A stretch of 64,000 nt of DNA from Ruegeria sp. EL01. Lineage in GTDB: Bacteria > Pseudomonadota > Alphaproteobacteria > Rhodobacterales > Rhodobacteraceae. The stretch covers positions 90,117 to 154,116 of the forward strand of contig NZ_OMPS01000033.1 of assembly GCF_900313035.1 (NCBI RefSeq), in the 5' to 3' direction. Each line of letters opens with the position of its first letter. Position 1 is the stretch's first letter. The translations under genes and the position numbers were made by a program. Below the pieces are notes generated by a model. That model did no database searches. It had not been told where the DNA came from and worked only from the letters and a program-made list of their open reading frames with translations. Below, piece by piece: positions 18,534 to 25,542 of the stretch.

Positions 18534-19541
18534 CTATTGGGTTGTTCCTTTGCCACCGCGTGTGAACCAGGCGAGCGCCATAGCCGCGATCAACACAATG
18601 CCGGACACAGCCTGTGTCCAGTTGGGGGAGATTCCCCAGAGCACAATAAGATTCTGAATGACACCGATGACCGCGAGACCCATCATCACGCCAAGGATTG
18701 AGCCTCTGCCACCCGTCAGGCTTACGCCGCCGATGATTACGGCCGCCAGAACACTCAGTTCATAACCGGTGCCCGCTGTTGGGCCGGCAGTGCGAAGATA
18801 TGCAACCGAACAGACCCCGGAGGCCCCGGCAAGAAACCCGGAAAAGGTCAGAACCATCATGCGGGTACGGTTCACGTCATAGCCAACCAGCTTGGCAGCA
18901 AGCGGATTGCTGCCCACCGCCAATAGTCTGAAACCCGACGATGTTTTCTTCAAGACAAGCTCGACGACCACCGCGATAATGATAAACAGCAACGTAATAT
19001 AGGACAATTGGCCAAATCCGCCTTGCCCGAATGTGTCAAAAAACAGTTCATTGTCCTTGATACCGCTCACCGGCCTGCCATCAGCGAGAACCAGTGCCAA
19101 GGCACGATATATCCCAAGCGTTGCCAGAGTGATCACCACAAATGGCACCTGGATAGCCAAGGCAAACACCGCATTCAGAAAGCCGCAGACAACCCCGACC
19201 ATCAACCCGATGCAAACAGCCTCGACCAGACCGTATTCGCTTCTTAATGCTAGCGCAGTGCAGACTGCCGACAAGCCAAAGATTGATCCGATGGAGATAT
19301 CTATTTCTCCGGCCATGAGCACGAGGCCCACACCAATCGCGAGAAAGCCAAGGAAGGTGATATTTTGAAGAATTCCGAACAGGTTGTCACTTGTCATGAA
19401 ATACTGATTGGTTGTTGCGCCGATCAGCAAGAACACAATCAGAGCAACAGCAATGCCAGCGTCGTCTTTTTTTGCCAGACGACTAGCAAACTGCAATACC
19501 GGCGAGGCGGAACTTCGCATGTCCGATTCATGATCGCTCAT
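18534..19541 (-). CDS. Sugar ABC transporter permease, RbsC/AraH type
   Basis: Inner-membrane permease, 335 residues with 8-10 hydrophobic helices. Family stretches are GEIDISIGSIFGLSA, GFLNAVFALAIQVPFVVITLATLGIYRA and LAAVIIGGVSLTGGRGSILGVMMGL. A single permease with a two-domain ATPase is the normal make-up of ribose-class importers, since the permease works as a homodimer. It lies between the cyclase gene (12-base gap upstream) and the binding-protein gene. Confidence 0.93.
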   Translation of the reverse strand: MSDHESDMRSSASPVLQFASRLAKKDDAGIAVALIVFLLIGATTNQYFMTSDNLFGILQNITFLGFLAIGVGLVLMAGEIDISIGSIFGLSAVCTALALRSEYGLVEAVCIGLMVGVVCGFLNAVFALAIQVPFVVITLATLGIYRALALVLADGRPVSGIKDNELFFDTFGQGGFGQLSYITLLFIIIAVVVELVLKKTSSGFRLLAVGSNPLAAKLVGYDVNRTRMMVLTFSGFLAGASGVCSVAYLRTAGPTAGTGYELSVLAAVIIGGVSLTGGRGSILGVMMGLAVIGVIQNLIVLWGISPNWTQAVSGIVLIAAMALAWFTRGGKGTTQ

Positions 19542-19553
19542 TTCGTCTCTTCC

Positions 19554-20402
19554 TTAGGTGATTAGAACAGGTCGAATCCAAGACCCGGTTGCACCACGCA
19601 TCTTGAGTGGCAAGGCAATAAACAGCCCGACAGTGTCTTCGCTTTCAGACAGGCCTTCAAGGTTCAGGTTTTCAACCAGGTGCACCCCGCGATCGACGAG
19701 CATTGCAACATGCGCCGTTTGCGTCGGATCAACCAGCGGCACCGGTTCAGTGGTGGCCGTATCACTACAGATAATCGCGACGTTTTGATCAGCCAACCAG
19801 ATAGCCGCCGCGCGACCAATTCCCGGCTGCCCTGCCAAAAACGCCTCGGGATCCGAGAATTGTTGTATCTTTCCTGTGCGGATCAAAACGATGTCACCCG
19901 ATTGCAGTTCATTGCCGGATGCCATCAAGGAACGCTGAAGTTCCTCGATTGAAATTTCGTACCCGTCCTCAAGATATTCAACACCAAGGGTCTTGGCCAC
20001 ATCAAGCAAGACACCGCGCCCGACAAGCGGGGGGATCGTTTCAGCGCCGTGCTTCTGCCAACCATGGTCATCGCGGGCCTCGGATGCATCAAGTCCGCCG
20101 AAAATCTTGCCGCTGGACTGAATATGGGTGAGCGCATCAATATGTGTGGATGAATGCGCGGTCCCTGCAAATAGCTCGGACGAAAATTGCAATCCGCCCT
20201 GCTTGGCAGTTCCTTCCGGTGTGTGGGTAAACGACAGATGGAACCGCCCCAACCCCGGAAGTTCGGGCATCCCGACGAATATCTCCTCTGCAAGATCGTA
20301 AGTGTTCCCTTTTTCGACCAGCTTGATTGCACCGAGCATGACGTCGGTGGATATCAGATCGCGTGCGGTTTTTTTGCTGCCTTGTGTCACGGGTGAGTCC
20401 AT
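19554..20402 (-). CDS. Cyclase-family hydrolase (kynurenine formamidase-like)
   Basis: A 282-residue member of the cyclase family (PF04199 type), metal-dependent hydrolases of amides or lactones. The metal-binding motif appears as AHSSTHIDALTH, with H83, H87, D89 and H93; the usual HxGTHxDxPxH is changed at the G and P positions. As first gene of a sugar-type ABC operon it may act on the imported compound, for example opening a lactone, but the substrate is unknown. It has no signal peptide, so it is cytoplasmic. The family is clear; the reaction is not. Confidence 0.85.
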   Translation of the reverse strand: MDSPVTQGSKKTARDLISTDVMLGAIKLVEKGNTYDLAEEIFVGMPELPGLGRFHLSFTHTPEGTAKQGGLQFSSELFAGTAHSSTHIDALTHIQSSGKIFGGLDASEARDDHGWQKHGAETIPPLVGRGVLLDVAKTLGVEYLEDGYEISIEELQRSLMASGNELQSGDIVLIRTGKIQQFSDPEAFLAGQPGIGRAAAIWLADQNVAIICSDTATTEPVPLVDPTQTAHVAMLVDRGVHLVENLNLEGLSESEDTVGLFIALPLKMRGATGSWIRPVLIT

Positions 20403-20405
20403 ACG

Positions 20406-20443
20406 TAATTCTTATATAAACAGATTATTCATATTTAGAATTA
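20406..20443. promoter_or_regulatory. AT-rich inverted repeat upstream of cyclase-ABC operon
   Basis: TAATTCT and AGAATTA form a perfect 7-bp inverted repeat 24 bases apart, with TTATATAAA and CATATTTAG inside. It begins 3 bases from the cyclase start, so a protein bound there would block the ribosome site or the promoter. It is a probable operator; no regulator gene is adjacent. Confidence 0.4.
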
Positions 20444-20806
20444 TGTCAACTGATCCCCTAGTGCACAAGTAAGTTTCGAGAGCCGTTCATCGGAAACCCT
20501 TAAGCATTTGTTTTTATTTAGGCCCAACAGGATCGAACGTGCATGTGTGGACGCCTCCGGGAACGCAAGCAGAATCTTGTGATGATTTACGGGGAATGCG
20601 GTCGAGCTCCTCCGTGTGTCCGGCCTCTACTTGCGATGCATCAGATCGTGGGCCCTTATGGATAGTCCGAAGATCAGGTCCAAATCATATTTGCGGGGTT
20701 TCTACTCTACACACGCTCCCTGGTTTTTCCGATCCCGTCATTCTCGACTGTTCGCCCATAATCCTCCGCTAAGATCTACCGCATTCCGTTTGACAGCTGG
20801 CTGTCC
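20444..20806. other. Non-coding gap upstream of cyclase-ABC operon
   Basis: It probably contains the promoter of the minus-strand operon near its left side. The rest shows no coding potential that holds in any frame and no convincing RNA structure. It borders transposon debris on the right. Confidence 0.45.
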
Positions 20807-20935
20807 TCAGGCCGCCAGCTGAACTCGATACACATCCTCGTTCTTCACCACGGCCCAAGCCATCCGGGCCATCTTGTTTGCCAAGGCGTCGGCCACCCAA
20901 GCAGAGGACGACTTTTGCTCCGCCCCGTGGCCGAC
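20807..20935 (-). mobile_element. IS110-like transposase C-terminal remnant
   Basis: The minus strand reads AWVADALANKMARMAWAVVKNEDVY and ends at a stop, a pattern typical of the C-terminus of IS110-family transposases. No N-terminal domain or element end is present, so it is a scar left by deletion. It adjoins an IS3 remnant directly. Confidence 0.6.
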
Positions 20936-20959
20936 TTTCTCACCGCCGTTGACAGCTTG

Positions 20960-21084
20960 GCGAGCGCCTCTTTCAAAGCCTCGACGCAAAAGTCTGCATC
21001 CATGCTGTTTGACAGCCGCCAAGCGAGAACTTTGCGGCTGCACCAAACCTGGTTAGGGCGGTTGATCACGACATTTCTGAGCAA
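20960..21084 (-). mobile_element. IS3-family transposase (OrfB) internal remnant
   Basis: The minus strand reads NRPNQVWC followed directly by SRKVLAWRLSNSMDADFCVEALKEAL. Intact IS3-type integrases have about 25 residues (DITYLPMRRG...) between these two parts, so an internal deletion is evident. A C-terminal OrfB piece lies at 24292-24461 on the other strand and may come from the same element. Confidence 0.7.
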
Positions 21085-21161
21085 TTATGGCCAGATCTTA
21101 TGATGGGGATGTTTCTTGCTGGTGTTTGGCTCCTGATAGATCGGGACCAAACGCATGAGGC

Positions 21162-21970
21162 GGTATTGCCAAGTTATTGACCTGAGCTTGTGACGCATTG
21201 GCAGAGGCTGGATCAAGCCGTCATTTCTTCAGTGTAATCGTCCCAGAGGTAGAATGCGTCGGAACGCGCGTGGCGGTATGAGTTTGCGGTGAGTTGATAT
21301 CGGCGGGGACGGAAGATCAGGTTGATCTGGTCATGCGCAGACAGAAACCTCTGAGCCTGCCGGTGAGACTTGAACTTACCGAATAGCTTCTCTCTTTTGC
21401 GAGTCGGTCGATGGGAGACTTCGATCGCGTTGTTGAGACCCTTGTGAGCGCGATGATCCGCGTCCGGTGCCAGCGTGTTGATCGGCTTGATGTAGCTGCG
21501 CAATTTGTCGGTGATAACGACCCTGGGTTCGCCAAATTTGCCAACCAACCCTTTGAAAAAGCGCTTTGCGGCTTTGGCGCTTCGACGCGTTTGCACGAGA
21601 ATGTCGAGCACATCGCCATTTGCGGCGATTGCGCGCCACAGCCAGTGTTTCCTGCCACGGATCATGATCACGACTTCGTCCATGTGCCACTTGTCGTTTG
21701 GCCGTGGACGATCACGGCGAATGCAATCTGCAAAGTGCTGACCGAAGCGATTGACCCAAAGCCGAACGGCTTCCCGGCTCACGATCACGCCCCTCGCAGC
21801 CAACAGATCCTCGACGTCAGCTGTACTCAACGCAAAGCGATGGTAAGCCCAAACCGCGTAGGCAATGATCTCGCGAGGAAAGCGAAAACCCTTCAGGCGT
21901 GGCATGATCGTTGGAATGTTCATTAGCGCGACATAGCTGGATCACTCAGCCTGAACAACTTGGCAATACC
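21162..21970 (-). mobile_element. IS6-family insertion sequence, copy 1
   Basis: An 809-bp element with terminal inverted repeats beginning GGTATTGCCAAGTT at both ends, carrying one transposase on the minus strand. The 8-bp flanks (CATGAGGC on the left, CATGTTTG on the right) do not match, so no target duplication is visible, as expected after cointegrate resolution or deletion. Its right end cuts into a YbaK-type gene. A second, almost identical copy lies at 41228-42036 in the same orientation. Confidence 0.93.
21213..21923 (-). CDS. IS6-family transposase, copy 1
   Basis: Full-length 236-residue DDE transposase. The catalytic triad is D82 (KWHMDEV), D139 (VVITDKLRSY) and E178 (TRKREKLF); the N-terminus has the zinc-finger-like and helix-turn-helix region usual in IS6/IS26 relatives. 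The frame is open and probably active. It differs from copy 2 by glutamate instead of lysine at residue 18 (one base at codon 18), the only protein difference seen. Confidence 0.95.
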   Translation of the reverse strand: MNIPTIMPRLKGFRFPREIIAYAVWAYHRFALSTADVEDLLAARGVIVSREAVRLWVNRFGQHFADCIRRDRPRPNDKWHMDEVVIMIRGRKHWLWRAIAANGDVLDILVQTRRSAKAAKRFFKGLVGKFGEPRVVITDKLRSYIKPINTLAPDADHRAHKGLNNAIEVSHRPTRKREKLFGKFKSHRQAQRFLSAHDQINLIFRPRRYQLTANSYRHARSDAFYLWDDYTEEMTA

Positions 21971-22175
21971 CATGTTTGCCATTGACAAGAAGAAGCTTTA
22001 GTTTTCCTGTTTCGGTGCCTTCGAAAACCAGAGATTTCGTGATTTGTCCCACGTCACAGCTACAGGCGCTCGCTGCATCCTGTGCCGTTCTTGTACTGTC
22101 CGGCATGAGTCTAACATTTATGTCCAGTCCCAGACTTTTGGCGGCCTGTTCGACGCGCTTCACGCTTTTTGACAT
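21971..22175 (-). pseudogene. YbaK/EbsC-type aminoacyl-tRNA deacylase, 3' truncated by IS6
   Basis: The N-terminal ~68 residues of a YbaK-family deacylase (MSKSVKRVEQAAKSLGLD..., then CSCDVGQITKSLVFEG and LKLLLVNG) are intact, but the IS6 right end replaces the rest. The remaining frame runs a few codons into the IS before a stop. YbaK proteins remove misacylated amino acids such as Cys-tRNA-Pro and are about 155-160 residues long. The start ATG lies directly after the RidA stop, so it was the third gene of the aminotransferase-RidA-YbaK operon. Confidence 0.85.
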
Positions 22176-22176
22176 T

Positions 22177-22533
22177 TCAAGCCCCCTTGTCCCCAATTTG
22201 CGCGACGACGGCGATTTCCACTTTCAGTTCCGAGAGGGCCAGCCGGGATTGCACACACGCGCGGGCGGGTGGATGATCCACGTCAATCCAGGCGTCCCAC
22301 ACCTCATTCATCTCCGAAAAATCAGACATGTCGGTCAGCCATATGTTCGCGCTCAGCAAATGCGAGCGGTTTGAGCCTGCCTGTTGTAGCAGTTGATCAA
22401 TCTTGTTCAGGATTTCTTCGGTTTGTTCTCGGGTTGTTGTACCCGTCCCGATTTGCCCGGCCAAAAAGATATGACCATGGGAAACAACCGCCTGCGCCAT
22501 GCGTGGCCCGGTTTCTATTCGTTTTATCGTCAT
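22177..22533 (-). CDS. RidA/YjgF-family protein
   Basis: A 118-residue Rid-family protein, the normal length. The arginine that binds the carboxylate of imine/enamine substrates is present in HPPARACVQSRL, and the family pattern GHIFLAGQIG and ALSELKVEIAVVAQIG is clear. RidA proteins hydrolyse reactive 2-aminoacrylate-type intermediates made by PLP enzymes. The ATG overlaps the stop of the aminotransferase (ATGA), which fits a helper role for that enzyme. A longer upstream frame is overlap and not native. Confidence 0.9.
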   Translation of the reverse strand: MTIKRIETGPRMAQAVVSHGHIFLAGQIGTGTTTREQTEEILNKIDQLLQQAGSNRSHLLSANIWLTDMSDFSEMNEVWDAWIDVDHPPARACVQSRLALSELKVEIAVVAQIGDKGA

Positions 22534-23645
22534 ACCTTCCAGGCCTTTCTGATCCGATCTCGGATATCGGAAAGTCTTGCTACTGGTTCGTTCGCGTAAA
22601 CGAACCGCAGGTAGCGATCCGCGTGCTCCGGGCTGCCCCATCCGGTCATTGGCGTGGCCGCGACTTCGCCACGTTCAAACAGGAGTTTTGACGCTTCGCC
22701 TGGCGTCAGTCCGATGCTCTGCGTGTCGATCAACAGAGACCAGCCACCATCGGGGGACACCACTGGCAGATCGCTCATCTCTGTGACCAGAAAATCCCTG
22801 CGAGATCGCCACTCGCGTGTCGCCTGATCCACGCCATCATCTTGCGCAATGAGAGCAGCGGCAGCGCCCTGCATGCCAATTCCAACCTGACACACAACAT
22901 TGGTCAGGCTGACAAGCCCAATGTCTTTCATGATCGGCTTTGGGCCAACGACCCAACCGCAGCGCCAGCCAATCATCCTGTATTCCTTGGAAACCGACCC
23001 CACTGTGATCACCCGATCTGCCATGTCATCGAGCGACGCCGGATGTATGATAGGGGTATCAGTAAACAGAATACGCTCCATGGCGGCATCATGCAAAAGA
23101 CAAGCATCGGTCTTACGAACAACCGCTGCGATTTCATCCCACTCTTCCCGGGTATGCACGATGCCGCTTGGCATCGACGGACTCATGGTGAGAACTGCAC
23201 GCGTCTTGTGGGTTGCCGCATCCCTTAAGGCGTCAATATCCAACCGCCATCTGCGATCTTCAATGATCAGTGGGACGAGCTTTGGAACGCCACCAGCCAG
23301 ATAGATGCGATTGATCAAACCCGCATAAGCCGGATCGGTAATGATTACCTCGTCTCCTGGTTCCGAAATTGCCAGGAGTGCATTTAGGATACCGGACAAT
23401 CCACCAGCGGACACAATACACTGTTCATCAGGTGCGTAGTTCACCTCGGTTGTGGCAGAGACGCGGCAGGCAGCAGCTTCGCGCAGAGCGTGCATACCCA
23501 GAAACGGCAGATAGCTGTTGGCAGCATCCGTTCCAATTGCGGCCTTTGTCGCTTCAATCGCCTCTTGGGGTGGAGGAATGTCAGTATCCAGGTTTTCGAG
23601 TCGCAGCATCGAGGCGCTCGCGAGGGCATCTGCAGCGTTGCCCAT
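22530..23645 (-). CDS. Class I/II PLP-dependent aminotransferase (5' end uncertain)
   Basis: Fold-type I aminotransferase of about 371 residues, with the PLP lysine in VGSVSKEYRMIGWRCGWVVGP, the cofactor-site pattern in MSPSMPSGIVHTREEW, and ADRYLRFVYAN near the end. The N-terminus is doubtful. LENLDTDIPPPQEAIEATKAAIG is native-looking, but upstream of it no good ribosome site is seen and the sequence soon becomes foreign, so a few native residues were probably replaced when the neighbouring DNA was joined. ATGs at 23645 and 23609 are candidate starts. The amino acid substrate is unknown; the RidA partner suggests an imine-releasing reaction. Confidence 0.82.
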   Translation of the reverse strand: MGNAADALASASMLRLENLDTDIPPPQEAIEATKAAIGTDAANSYLPFLGMHALREAAACRVSATTEVNYAPDEQCIVSAGGLSGILNALLAISEPGDEVIITDPAYAGLINRIYLAGGVPKLVPLIIEDRRWRLDIDALRDAATHKTRAVLTMSPSMPSGIVHTREEWDEIAAVVRKTDACLLHDAAMERILFTDTPIIHPASLDDMADRVITVGSVSKEYRMIGWRCGWVVGPKPIMKDIGLVSLTNVVCQVGIGMQGAAAALIAQDDGVDQATREWRSRRDFLVTEMSDLPVVSPDGGWSLLIDTQSIGLTPGEASKLLFERGEVAATPMTGWGSPEHADRYLRFVYANEPVARLSDIRDRIRKAWKV

Positions 23646-23763
23646 TTGATCGACGCCTATCTCGATGCATACGCGGCCCATGCAGCCTGGCTCGAGGATC
23701 ATCGGGAGGAGAGCAATGGCCGCCTGGCGGATTGTTTGATCGGCGGCGCGCTCGCGTCCCCGG

Positions 23764-24231
23764 TCAGCCGGTCGTGGAAAGGGTATTGGCAACGGCGCGC
23801 AGCGTGACGGCGTCGCCGGCACCCCAGACACACATGCCTTTCTTCTTCTCGATCATCCTGACGAGCTTTCGTCGCTTGGCATGTCGCAGCGCCTGGACGA
23901 CCTTGAAGACCACCGAGTTCCTAAGCGCAGTATCTGAGATGTCCAGGTTGCGCTCCGCCATTACGCGCTCGGCAAGTTCTCTCGTGGTCAACTCAACATC
24001 AACCCCGAGATGGCGGGTGCAGATATCCGCGATCTCGCCCTTCTTGAAGAACCCATGGCTCACAATGTACCGGGCACGCTGCCGTTCAGGTGCGGCGAAC
24101 AGTTCAATCGTCGCGTTCACATGCGCCAGATCGTGCTTCGCATGGGCGATCTGCGCCTCGTATGCTTTAATCTGGCCCAGTATCTCGGCCCGCTTCTCTG
24201 TCAGCGTGTGAACAATTAATGGTTTCGACAT
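23764..24231 (-). CDS. Hypothetical protein, IS-associated, 155 residues
   Basis: I do not recognise a functional family. The N-terminal ~45 residues (LTEKRAEILGQIKAYEAQIAHAKH...) look like an amphipathic coiled coil. The middle, GEIADICTRHLGVDVELTTRELAERVMAERNLDI, could be a winged-helix-like fold. The end is basic (RHAKRRKLVRMIEKKKG), suggesting nucleic-acid binding. A decayed second copy lies at 14492-14731, also next to an IS. The start ATG at 24231 is preferred over a codon 5 residues upstream. It may be a passenger or regulator carried with mobile elements. Confidence 0.7.
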   Translation of the reverse strand: MSKPLIVHTLTEKRAEILGQIKAYEAQIAHAKHDLAHVNATIELFAAPERQRARYIVSHGFFKKGEIADICTRHLGVDVELTTRELAERVMAERNLDISDTALRNSVVFKVVQALRHAKRRKLVRMIEKKKGMCVWGAGDAVTLRAVANTLSTTG

Positions 24232-24291
24232 GCCGCCATTCGACACGAGATCTCGCCAGCCATCCAGATGGCAATTTGGTGCATTTGCTAC

Positions 24292-24490
24292 CTAAGACCG
24301 AATGCCTGAACGCGCATTGGTTCATGAGCCTTGCAGATGCCAGAGAAAAGCTGGAGGATTGGCGAAGACACTACAATGAGGACAGACCCCACAACGCAAT
24401 CGGATACAACGTCCCGATTGCCATGCATTATCCCGATGGCGTCACCAGCCCGTCATCATGATCAGAGCCGGAAAAATCTAGCTTCTGGCG
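24292..24490 (+). mobile_element. IS3-family OrfB C-terminal remnant and element end
   Basis: The plus strand reads ECLNAHWFMSLADAREKLEDW then RRHYNEDRPHNAIGYNVPIAM and ends TSPSS at 24461, the C-terminus of an IS3-group integrase. The following bases (GGAAAAATCTAGCTTCTGG) resemble the outer end of such an element. The N-terminal two thirds are missing. Confidence 0.75.
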
Positions 24491-24636
24491 GTCCAATGTT
24501 GGGGAGCAGTGCACAGACCCGCAAACTCTCGTTATGAATGAGGGACCCTCGGGGGGCAGGTCAGTGTCAACGCACAACGAACGGCGCATTCCTGGCGCAC
24601 ACGACGGCGCAAGCTGATCCGACTGGAAGATCTCTG

Positions 24637-25422
24637 TCAAAGTGGGAGACTCTGGGATGAAGCATCCAAAAACTCACGAATGATAGGATCAATTTTTCTA
24701 TTGTCAGGATCAAAGGCCCCACAAACCTGCACGGCTTCTCGAAGAGAAACTGCATCGCTAATGCGCTTCCAGATTGTCTTGGAGGCATATGGGGTATGCC
24801 GGGGACGCGATGCAACTCCTAAGGTCAACCCTCTGAGGTAGTTGACTTGTTGCCGGTGCGCTGGGAAGAGGATGGTTTCAACCAGACTACCATCGTCCCC
24901 AGCTTCTCTTTCAATAACAAAAATCCGGTTCCCCCTATATGCTGCCAACCCTTCGAATTTAGCTCGTTGGCGAATGTTTCCGTCGCGGGAAGCAGCACGT
25001 TGCAATGTCTTTGAAACAATATATCCATCTTTTTCATAAAGGTAAGTGAGACTTCGCAATACCCTTCCCTCCCAAGAAGGAGACGTTACGTACACATGGT
25101 AAAAACCCTGATATCTCCGAAGCGGTTTGGTCTGATCTGCGAACGCTGTCGTAAAATGACCGAGGGGCGTGGCCGCGTGAATTCCAGGTTCAGGCGTGTG
25201 TTCCTTCCTAAACACATTGTGAGGTTTGAATAACTCACTTTCAGAGATGGACAAGTAGTGAGCTATTCGACGCATCGTGTGGGCAGCAGGCAGTGCTGTT
25301 CCCTTCAAGTATCGATCAAACTGTTGCCTGTTGATTCCAATTTCTCGGCAAATTTTCGAAACTGTTCCCCGTTCGGCGCAAAGAAACCGAAGGTTTCCAG
25401 AAAAGTTGTCATTTGAACCCAA
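24637..25422 (-). CDS. XRE-type helix-turn-helix transcriptional regulator
   Basis: A 261-residue protein. The first ~60 residues form an XRE-like DNA-binding domain (VSKICREIGINRQQFDRYLKG then HTMRRIAHYLSISESELF). The remaining ~200 residues are a conserved-looking effector domain of unknown fold (GFYHVYVTSPSWEGRVLRSL, TKTIWKR-type end). Translation must start at a TTG (25422), because no in-frame ATG lies upstream of the helix-turn-helix. It is divergent from the first CocE/NonD hydrolase with a ~120-base gap, so it probably controls the peptide-uptake operon and possibly itself. Confidence 0.82.
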   Translation of the reverse strand: MGSNDNFSGNLRFLCAERGTVSKICREIGINRQQFDRYLKGTALPAAHTMRRIAHYLSISESELFKPHNVFRKEHTPEPGIHAATPLGHFTTAFADQTKPLRRYQGFYHVYVTSPSWEGRVLRSLTYLYEKDGYIVSKTLQRAASRDGNIRQRAKFEGLAAYRGNRIFVIEREAGDDGSLVETILFPAHRQQVNYLRGLTLGVASRPRHTPYASKTIWKRISDAVSLREAVQVCGAFDPDNRKIDPIIREFLDASSQSLPL

Positions 25423-25542
25423 TTTCTTGCTCTCTCTTACGCTGAATAGCTAAAATTCGCACAAAAAAGCATACAACCACTCACTTCCATTGTTCCAGCT
25501 AAAATCTGAGATTTGTACTAGCGAACAGAAATTTGTGAACTA
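25423..25542. promoter_or_regulatory. Divergent regulator/hydrolase promoter region
   Basis: The gap contains AT-rich stretches and two related direct repeats beginning AGCTAAAAT (near 25448 and 25497). It also holds TTCGCACAAAA, which resembles one arm of the inverted repeat at 40976-40997 upstream of the second peptide ABC operon. These are candidate operators for the adjacent XRE-type regulator; binding is inferred. Confidence 0.35.

Noticed and set aside
20444..20806. A possible gene between the cyclase operon and the IS scars
   Set aside because: Two short overlapping plus-strand frames only, neither with a start signal or recognisable content.
21154..21978. 8-bp target duplications around IS6 copies
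   Set aside because: Flanks of each copy were compared directly, and outer flanks were compared between copies; none match, so simple insertion of either copy at its present site is not supported.
23630..23807. A plus-strand frame reading LIDAYLDAYAAHAAWLEDH, antisense to the aminotransferase 5' end
   Set aside because: It has protein-like character and could be a fragment of another gene joined here, but has no start, no end and no recognised family, and it overlaps the end of the 155-residue gene.
22530..23831. A 433-codon frame for the aminotransferase starting at 23831
   Set aside because: The first ~60 residues (rich in P, R and A) are unlike the family and overlap the region joined by rearrangement and the 155-residue gene; the native-looking part begins near LENLDTDIPPP.
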